NCBI GenBank assembly: GCA_000349905.1
Contig: KB722736.1
Coordinates: 472,790-536,789, forward strand
Length of the DNA stretch: 64,000 nt
Origin: Volvariella volvacea V23
Lineage: Eukaryota > Basidiomycota > Agaricomycetes > Agaricales > Pluteaceae
Reading direction: 5' to 3'
Both the position numbers and the translations under genes were made by a program. The notes under the pieces were generated by a model. That model saw nothing but the letters and a program-made list of their open reading frames with translations. It ran no database searches and had not been told where the DNA came from. Below are positions 57,310 to 64,000 of the stretch, piece by piece. The number at the start of each line of letters is the position of its first letter. Position 1 is the first letter of the stretch.

Positions 57310-59240
57310 GGAATGGCGCGAGGACTGAGTGGAGGCAATTTTGGATTGGGCGATGATCTAAGCGGTTGGTGCAGCAAAGACAAAGGCAGCGCTGCGTCTA
57401 GTGGATGTCTACTGGCGGGTAAAAGAACACGTCTCAGAGCAGGCGCAGGCAAAACGAGAAAGCACGGACATTGTCTACAGTGGCTGCAGCGTGGACGAGC
57501 AGAGGTGAGTGTGGGGTAAAGACAAGGAGCTGACCAGGACCCCGTCCACCGTGTTTTCTCCCACCAGCTGCACGTGGCGCTTCTCACCCCGCTTTGTGGG
57601 GTGCTCAAAGGCAATCGAAATCTGGAACAGTCCCAGCCCAGTCCATGGAGCCTTCCTCTCCTGGCTCTCCCGCGTCAGCTGCTCTTCCCGCCACAGCTCT
57701 ATTCCAATCGTCTGCTCGGCGGATTCCGTGGACTCTGCTTTCGTTCGCGATTGTTTCCCATCACTGTCTGCTCTGCATGTGCTCAAGATCAGGGCGGACC
57801 ACCTGGACGTCTCGTAAGATCACCTCTTGCCGGAACTTTATCAAGGATGTGCCCTGCCCTTCACCCGCCAAGCAAGCACTCGTTTCACGACGTTCAATGT
57901 TAGACGCTGCTGCCACAACTCGGGGCGTGTTGGCAGTTTGCCGCAAGGAATTCCTCGTTGACGTTTCAGGGTCTGCGTTGTCTGCTCGCTCCTGCAACCG
58001 TCCAAGTTCTCAAGCTGGGTGCGTATATGCGCATACTCACGGAATGTTGGTGCAAATACAGACTCAGTCCGTCTTCTGTCTTTACAAGTATGCTGAATAC
58101 TCACTGTTGATTTCATAGTACATCAACCATTCAATCGTCGCGCATATATGCGCATATATCATGGTCCTCGATGAGAATTTAGACCAACTCTCCCTCGGCA
58201 TCCACTCACGAGATCAAAAGAGGATACGTTCACCATCCCCGGTCGAGAACTGACCATAGAATATCGTCACAGGTCAATCTCGGATTGCTGGTCGTACTGG
58301 AATGTGATTGAATCACATTTGAATACAATCAGCAGTCGACAGAGCTCCGATGCCAGTGGTCCTGGTTATTGGCACGCGCCGTGCTCACAAGAAAGGTTGG
58401 TGAATCTCTGCTCGCCCAGCAACCTGGACATGTTGGCTAGGGGTGTGGCGGTGACAATAGCTGACACTGGCGGTTGCATGCAATGTGCACACCAGAGCTC
58501 GATGGATTGAAGAGCAAAGCTCGACACCTCGATGCGACGGTAGCATAAACGCGTCTCCCAATGATCCTCGCCTGTCTTTTTGAACATGCGCTTTAGACCG
58601 GATGCTCCTGGTTTCGTTGATTGAAGGGCTAGAGATATCTCAAAGTATGTTAGATGGTCGGGTCTATATGCGCATGTACATGCTTGTTACATGGCCCTCA
58701 GGCGGTTTTTCTTTTTTTGTTGTCTTACTAATAACGAACGGGTTAATACCACGCTAAACCTACACTCGCTGTAGTCAGTTTATCTCTAATTGTAGGTTTG
58801 GCTCATGAAGTGTGCACCCAGCCAATTCTCGGTGCCTGAATCCTTCAACTTCGACAGCACCTCAAAACGCACTCACTGGGCTATAGACGATCAACTTTTT
58901 CGATTGAAACTGGCATTAGAAGCACGCGACAGAGAAACTCGAGGCTTGAACGAGCGTCCACAAAACAAAAAATGAGGTCCGGAGTGAAGTCACGTTCATT
59001 AACGTGAACAGTTGAAGGCACGCGTGGGCATATTGCACACATATGGCGTTTCAAGCACGATTGATATTGGGATTTTTTTTGTATCAATAGAGGGAAGGCG
59101 ATTGGAAAGCAAAGCTGGGTGTTTGCATCTCTGGTGAGACAGCCAGCAACCCGAAGCAAGAGACATGCCGTGGCAGTCAATTCGTGTAGACGTACCAACA
59201 AAATCCGATTAAAATTTCAGTGACCGGTTCTTGGTTTGTA
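57310..59240. other. Upstream region of the PSP1 gene; one unassigned open frame
   Basis: On the minus strand 57786-57475 an open frame encodes ELWREEQLTRESQERKAPWT and GLGLFQISIAFEHPTKRGEK with RHVQLVGENTVDGVL. This looks protein-like and could be an exon of an unrecognised gene. A nearby frame (57997-57761) gives LIKFRQEVILRDVQVVRPDL, but I cannot join them with confidence. From about 58120 to 59240 I see no gene. Confidence 0.35.
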
Positions 59241-60767
59241 TCAACCTCGATTCATCTTGTTGTAACAAGCGATAATTCCGCCCATCTCCTGAAGCACATC
59301 CAGCAACGCTCGTCTTTCTGCCGTCTCTTTTCCTTCAAACGCAATCGTGACGTGTTTCAGGGGCTGTCGACAAGCTTCCCTGTAGGCCAAAATACCTTTG
59401 CAAAATCTGTTCGTCGAGGCCTTTGATATCCGCGACGCGTAATTGCAGAGTGCGAAGCCCTGGGTAGAATGACGCCGCAGACTCCTGGCATGTAGTACAG
59501 GCATTGAAATCGCTGCGCCTTTGCATTTCGTGGATGCACTCGCACGAAGAGAGGTGGTTGAGGAACCGGATATGTGCGTCGGAGGTATTGAACGATAGTG
59601 CGTTCAACCCAGAAAGATGCGAAAAAAGGCCTACAAGGCCACCGGGAGACATGTCTGCACCAACAAAAGGAGTTTTTCATCGGATGGAGGAGACCTGTCG
59701 GTCATGAGAACAGAGAGAGGCAGCGTTGTTGTTTTCTCGCCCTATATTAAAGGTGAGGAATTTCAACGCCAGGCAAGTCCTTGGTAGGCAACAAGTAGGC
59801 ATGTCCATCTTTGACTGCAGTGGAGTCAAGGTCCTGACCAGAAGTGGCAGTGAGGTGGGTAAATGAGAGGTGAGTTCGACTAGGATTTCGGAGAGATGCT
59901 GTGCAGCTACACGGGAGAGAAAATCTATGCAGTCTTCTGGAGCACTTTCAGACAGCTTGAGTCGTAAGAGGGAGGGGAGGGAGATCTGGCCAAGTGTGTG
60001 ATTGGTGCTAGGTCTTGTCCTTGTATCCCGGAAGACAAATACCAAGTCCAACTCGCGAAGATTCGTGAGCGAGGACAGCATCTCGTAAAATCTCGGCATC
60101 GGCGGTATAGTCTCTGGATTTGGGTGAATGAACTGAAGCTCAGTTAAATCCTGAGAGAGTAGAGCCATATTGATGGTGCCGCCCGTGATTTTTAAAGACT
60201 GCAACTGAAATTCGGGCTTCCAGTGTTGACACAGCGCCCCGCAGTGGCGAAGCTCCAAAGACTTGAGCGGCGCTCTCGAAAAGTCGATGCCATAGTCCGG
60301 TCCCCAGCTTCTGCTGCCTATCGCTCCTTCCTGATAACCACTCAGCACGAGCGAAGAGACGCGGTGGACCTCGGGTGCCAGCAGGGACATGACCGCGTCG
60401 AAATAATCGGGTTCATCATAGGAACTCAGAGTCACGAGAGCGGGAGAGGAATGGACCAATCCAGTTGGCTGGAATTGCCGGACAGGCTATGGTGGTCCAG
60501 AGAAGGGGATATCCCAGTGCTAACGTTCGCAGATCATGAGATACATGGGTAATGCGAATCCACCGGATCAATCTCCATTTCACTGGCACCTCCGACTCCA
60601 TGTGTTGATACTCTACCATAATCCGCAAGAGATGGTCTGCGGGGAGTCGTGAGACGGGTGCGAGTGCGTACGCGAAGTTGGACGATTTGGGCTTCGAGTT
60701 TGGCGATTTCGTCGTCGATCTGAGCGCGCATGATTCTAATGTGTTGGCTTTCCTCGTTGGTCGACAT
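59241..60767 (-). pseudogene. F-box-like protein, family 1, minus-strand broken copy
   Basis: ATG 60767 starts MSTNEESQHIRIMRAQIDDE and IAKLEAQIVQLRVR. A small deletion near 60655 shifts frame before the F-box-like LPADHLLRIMVEYQHM, a second shift occurs near 60440, and the middle (60459-59677) is open with PNPETIPPMPRFYEMLSSLT and LRELDLVFVFRDTRTRPST. TGA at 59677-59679 replaces the Trp of IEWKTP in the 18.5-kb paralog. The frame continues to about 59400, then shifts into YREACRQPLKHVTIAFEGKE to the stop at 59241. Three shifts and a nonsense codon make it a pseudogene, though its middle part is the best reference for the family. Confidence 0.85.
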
Positions 60768-61322
60768 GGGCGAATGGGTTTTTTTGATTGTCCCTATGGA
60801 GTGGCGTGTTCTGGATCAGATAAGATGACGCTCATGTCATGTTTTCCTGTATGTAGCATACAGCCAACCAGTAACGCACCTCTTGAAATTTGCAAAAGGT
60901 GTACTATAATATCTACTCCGTTCGGTATAATGGTAGGTTCTCAGATACCGCTAGTGATTATTTTGATGTCGGGGTTTGGCAATCAGCATTCCATATACTG
61001 TTCAACACCACGAGACTGGAGGAAAGGCGCCTTTTGGGCTGCTGGTTCAGTAATTTGCTGTCGACTTGGGCGCAATGACATGTTGGGTTTCTATTTTCAC
61101 AAAAAGACACGCTCTGGTCACGGCAGCAAGGCTACAATGTACGTCCAGGAAGTGGTGCAACACCGGCCAAAGTTCGTAGGGAATGTGGGAGCCTGGTCGA
61201 AGTAATTGTTCACTTTCGGCGATGCCTGACCCTGGATGATTCCGTCCAGCTGACACTGCCCCCCGTGCAGCCTCCAATCTACCACATCCCCCATCCTCCA
61301 ACCTGATACAAACACTGTGGCC
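60768..61322. other. Divergent spacer between two family-1 copies
   Basis: Separates head-to-head family-1 copies and should contain both original promoters. No gene seen. Confidence 0.45.
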
Positions 61323-62747
61323 ATGCAAGAGGACGACAGTGTCGAACGTCAAAGAATCGATGAAGAGATCACCAGGTTAGAAGCTCAAATCGCCCAACTT
61401 CGTCGCCGTCGAAATCAGCTTGCTCCCATCATGCGCCCTCCTGCCGACGTCCTCTGCGAAATTATGAAGAAACTACCGGAGAATAACGGCCTTATCGATA
61501 GAATTCAAGTTTTATGGGTTTCCCATCATTTGCGAACTCTTGCTCTGCAGTACCCTGTCCTTTGGACCTCCATTTCTCTTCCCTCAACCACGCCCCTCTG
61601 TGCCGAGTTCCTGGCTCTTTCTCAATCTACTCCCCTCGCAATAGAAATACAACGCACCAGGTTTGATCATGAATATTGGGTAAAGGCCATACCCTTATTG
61701 TCAGAGGTAGTAGGCCGAGTCACAGCCCTCTCTTGTCGGCGCCTAGATTAGAGGGTACCTGTCAAGTTGGACTTCTCTTCATCCCCGCTACAGACCTTGG
61801 CGGTTGATCGATGTGGTAGACTATATGGGCCATGGAAGTCCACACCAAATTTGCGAAATCTGACTTCGCTCACACTTCGTAAACCCCGCTCCGATTTTGC
61901 TCCCCCGTTGCCAGAGTTCTATGACACACACACTTCCTTGACACGCCTTCGTCATCTTTCCTTGGATCAAGTCCTTTCGGCACTGACGACAGGGGGGAAG
62001 ACGGACGATCCTCCTTCTGACGCCGTCATCTCGTTGCCATCCCTAATTTCTCTCGAGTTATCATGGGAACCATTGGGGGAGTGCATCAGGTTCCTCAATT
62101 GTGCAGTTTTTCCGCTGCTTACTCGACTGAACATCGCCTTCGTCTCCATTTTCGCATTTCTAGTACCCCTCCAAGAGGCCCTAAGCGGTGTTTGGGCTAA
62201 AAGCTCCATTTTCAGCGTTCACAACACATCGCATGGCAATTTGAGGCTGCATATTACCGCAGGGAGTTTTATGGATTACGAACGTTCTAGTCTCCACGCA
62301 TATTCAGGCGACGAGCGCTTTTTAAGCATTCAATGGTTGCCCTAGTGGTATTGGGTTTCAGAGGATCAGCCATCAGCCTTTTTGCAAACGCTCCCTCTTG
62401 ACTCATACACGTTACAGTCCATCGCACTACAAGGTTGCGGTTTCGCCACTAGTGATTTCGAAGTGGCCATCAGCTCGACCTGGTCTGTTCCTGAGGTGAT
62501 GATTTTGCGGGGTAAACCAATATACATTGCGTTTCCCACTACACCCTGTGCAATTTGCCAAGATGGCATCATTTCGACCATTCCCAATATTCGCGTTTTG
62601 GTCCTTGAACCATATAGTGATATAGACCTCCCAGAGATCAGGTATTCGATACAAAACTTCCTGGAACAGAGAAGTGCTTGCAGTCGACCTATCGAAAGAG
62701 TTGATGTTATTGATGCAAAAGGCATCGTGTTGGAATCATATACATAG
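61323..62747 (+). pseudogene. F-box-like protein, family 1, two in-frame TAG codons
   Basis: ATG 61323 gives QRIDEEITRLEAQIAQLRRR, an F-box-like MRPPADVLCEIMKKLPE and VSHHLRTLALQYPVLWTS. TAG codons stand at 61749-61751 and 62343-62345, yet the same frame remains open from 61323 to 62747 (about 474 codons) without frameshift. Compared with the intact neighbour at 62960, the first TAG sits in a small deletion (LEADSSFGLKLDF against LD*RVPVKLDF) and the second near SLRWKPRR against SIQWLP*W. The C-terminal part includes YSIQNFLEQRSACSRPIERV, the family end block. Pseudogene is most likely; stop readthrough or editing cannot be excluded from sequence. Confidence 0.72.
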
Positions 62748-62959
62748 GAACCCCAGAAAGAGTGATTCTGGGGCAGTAGCCCAATAATATGGAAGGACAT
62801 CTGTGGATTAGAAGTTCTTCCTTTGCCTCCTCCATCGTATAAATGTGTACAAATCCCATCGTCTTCAATCTGCCTCATATGCCCCTGTTTCAAAGGTGTG
62901 ACATTTTCACCGTCTAGGTTTGCTTTCACCTCTGTGCTGCTAACATCAGTCTCCAAGAC

Positions 62960-64000
62960 ATGGATACAGAACGCAATAGAATCGACGAGGAGATCGCTGG
63001 ACTCGAAGCACAAATCGTGCAACTTCGCCGTCGCCGAAATGCTCTCGCACCCATTCTGAGGCTTCCTGCCGACATACTCTGGAAAGTTATGATGGAGCTA
63101 CCCGACACTGGCGACTTGTCGGATCGAGTTCAAATCAGCAGGGTTTCATACCACCTTCGCGAGCTCGCTTTGCAATACCCTTCCCTGTGGACCACTATCT
63201 CTCTCCCAATAACCACCCCGACCTTGGTTGGTGGGTTCATCACTCGTTCTCGACTGGCCCCCCTTGAAATCAATATAACGTACCCGTTCGCCAAGAGAAC
63301 CTATTGGGATCAAGTTGCACCCTCTATAGCCCAGGCGATGGACCGAGTCACATCCCTCGCTTGTCGACTTCTCGAAGCGGACTCATCCTTTGGCTTGAAG
63401 CTCGACTTCTCTGCATCTCCGTTGGAGGTGTTGGATGTGTACAGATGCGGGAAATTATATGGGCCTTGGGACGCCATTCCCAATTTGCAGAATCTGACTA
63501 CGCTCAAACTTGCAAGGCCGAATCCTAGGATTGCACCCACTGTATCAGAGTTCTATGATACCCTTTCTTCCTTATCCCGCCTTCGCCACCTCGCCTTAGA
63601 GGAAGTCCTTTCTGCACTAAGAGAGAAGACGGCGGTCTCTTCTTCTAACCTCGTTCTTTCATTGATGTCCCTTACTTCCCTCGAATTATCGGAAGAATCT
63701 ACGGAAGAGTGCATTAGATTCGTCAACTGCGCAGGTTTCCCGCTACTCCAGCAGTTGAACGTCTCATTCAAATCGTCGGCAGGATTGCTGCCTCTTCTTG
63801 AAGAGAGCTTGGTCAAGGTCTGGGACAGGACATCCATCTTCGACACTTGTGGTCTACCTCATCAAGAACTCAAGTTGGAGGTTACTGCGGGTAGAGCCGT
63901 TGCTTCTGAAGATTCGATTATCGAGCTTTACGCTGGGGACAGGTGTGCATTGAGTCTTCGATGGAAGCCTCGTCGGGTAGAGACACAGGAAGATCGGCCA
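62960..64000 (+). CDS. F-box-like protein, family 1, intact but cut by window edge
   Basis: ATG 62960 begins MDTERNRIDEEIAGLEAQIV, a short coiled coil, followed by APILRLPADILWKVMMELPD (F-box-like), VSYHLRELALQYPSLWTTIS and Leu-rich repeats (LDFSASPLEVLDVYRCGKLY, LPNLQN-type repeats, LSRLRHLALEEVLSAL). All 347 codons to the window edge are open with no stop or frameshift. It is the only family-1 member here without a visible break and lies 212 bp after a broken copy in the same orientation. By family length another 120-150 residues are expected beyond the edge. Role inferred as SCF adaptor. Confidence 0.8.
   Translation, partial: MDTERNRIDEEIAGLEAQIVQLRRRRNALAPILRLPADILWKVMMELPDTGDLSDRVQISRVSYHLRELALQYPSLWTTISLPITTPTLVGGFITRSRLAPLEINITYPFAKRTYWDQVAPSIAQAMDRVTSLACRLLEADSSFGLKLDFSASPLEVLDVYRCGKLYGPWDAIPNLQNLTTLKLARPNPRIAPTVSEFYDTLSSLSRLRHLALEEVLSALREKTAVSSSNLVLSLMSLTSLELSEESTEECIRFVNCAGFPLLQQLNVSFKSSAGLLPLLEESLVKVWDRTSIFDTCGLPHQELKLEVTAGRAVASEDSIIELYAGDRCALSLRWKPRRVETQEDRP

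Noticed and set aside
8572..62747. Reassigned stop codons (alternative nuclear code)
   Set aside because: All well-supported genes here end normally at TAA, TAG or TGA and contain no internal stops. The interruptions are confined to F-box-like copies, some of which also have frameshifts.

Overview
The window looks like chromosomal DNA from a basidiomycete fungus, most likely an Agaricomycete. The genes are protein-coding and intron-dense, with GT-AG introns mostly 46-90 nt long. They encode eukaryotic housekeeping products: proline dehydrogenase, FKBP12, Bcp1, a GT25 glycosyltransferase, an OPT peptide transporter, Rgp1, COP9 subunit 7 and a PSP1-domain protein. These are mixed with mushroom-type F-box-like families. 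A 100-N run at 28786-28885 shows this is a draft assembly. Family assignments rest on recognised motifs; exon maps were built by hand from splice signals, reading phase and family motifs.

Layout. 0.5-3 kb: a Ser/Pro-rich conserved protein. 4.47-5.24 kb: a solo LTR with a perfect 5-bp target duplication, about 290 bp from an intron-containing tRNA-Asn. 5.9-8.3 kb: mitochondrial proline dehydrogenase (minus). 8.6-11.9 kb: two broken F-box-like family-1 genes. 12.1-12.7 kb: FKBP12. 13.2-18 kb: three genes for membrane-anchored coiled-coil proteins around bcp1. 18.5-20 kb: another broken family-1 gene. 20.9-22.2 kb: GT25 glycosyltransferase. 23.2-27.6 kb: an oligopeptide transporter gene that I resolve into 41 exons, including exons of 2, 3, 6, 7 and 14 nt. 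28.4-32.2 kb: rgp1, interrupted by the assembly gap. 34-37.9 kb: a low-complexity protein of uncertain structure. 38-43.4 kb: a gene-poor stretch. 43.5-44.9 kb: csn7. 45-51.6 kb: F-box-like family 2, with two intact paralogs of identical exon architecture, one broken head-to-head copy and several 3'-end fragments. 51.9-52.8 kb: an HNH nuclease-domain gene. 54-57.3 kb: the PSP1-domain gene. 59.2-64 kb: three more family-1 members, of which only the last is intact (cut by the window edge).

There is no operon-like grouping. The housekeeping genes are unrelated neighbours in trafficking (rgp1), protein turnover (csn7, F-box-like proteins) and nutrient or redox metabolism (OPT, proline dehydrogenase). 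The accessory layer is the birth-and-death array of two F-box-like families, which occupies both ends and the 45-51 kb block. The most unusual observations are the microexon-rich OPT gene, the repeated in-frame stop codons in otherwise open F-box-like genes, and the membrane coiled-coil trio.
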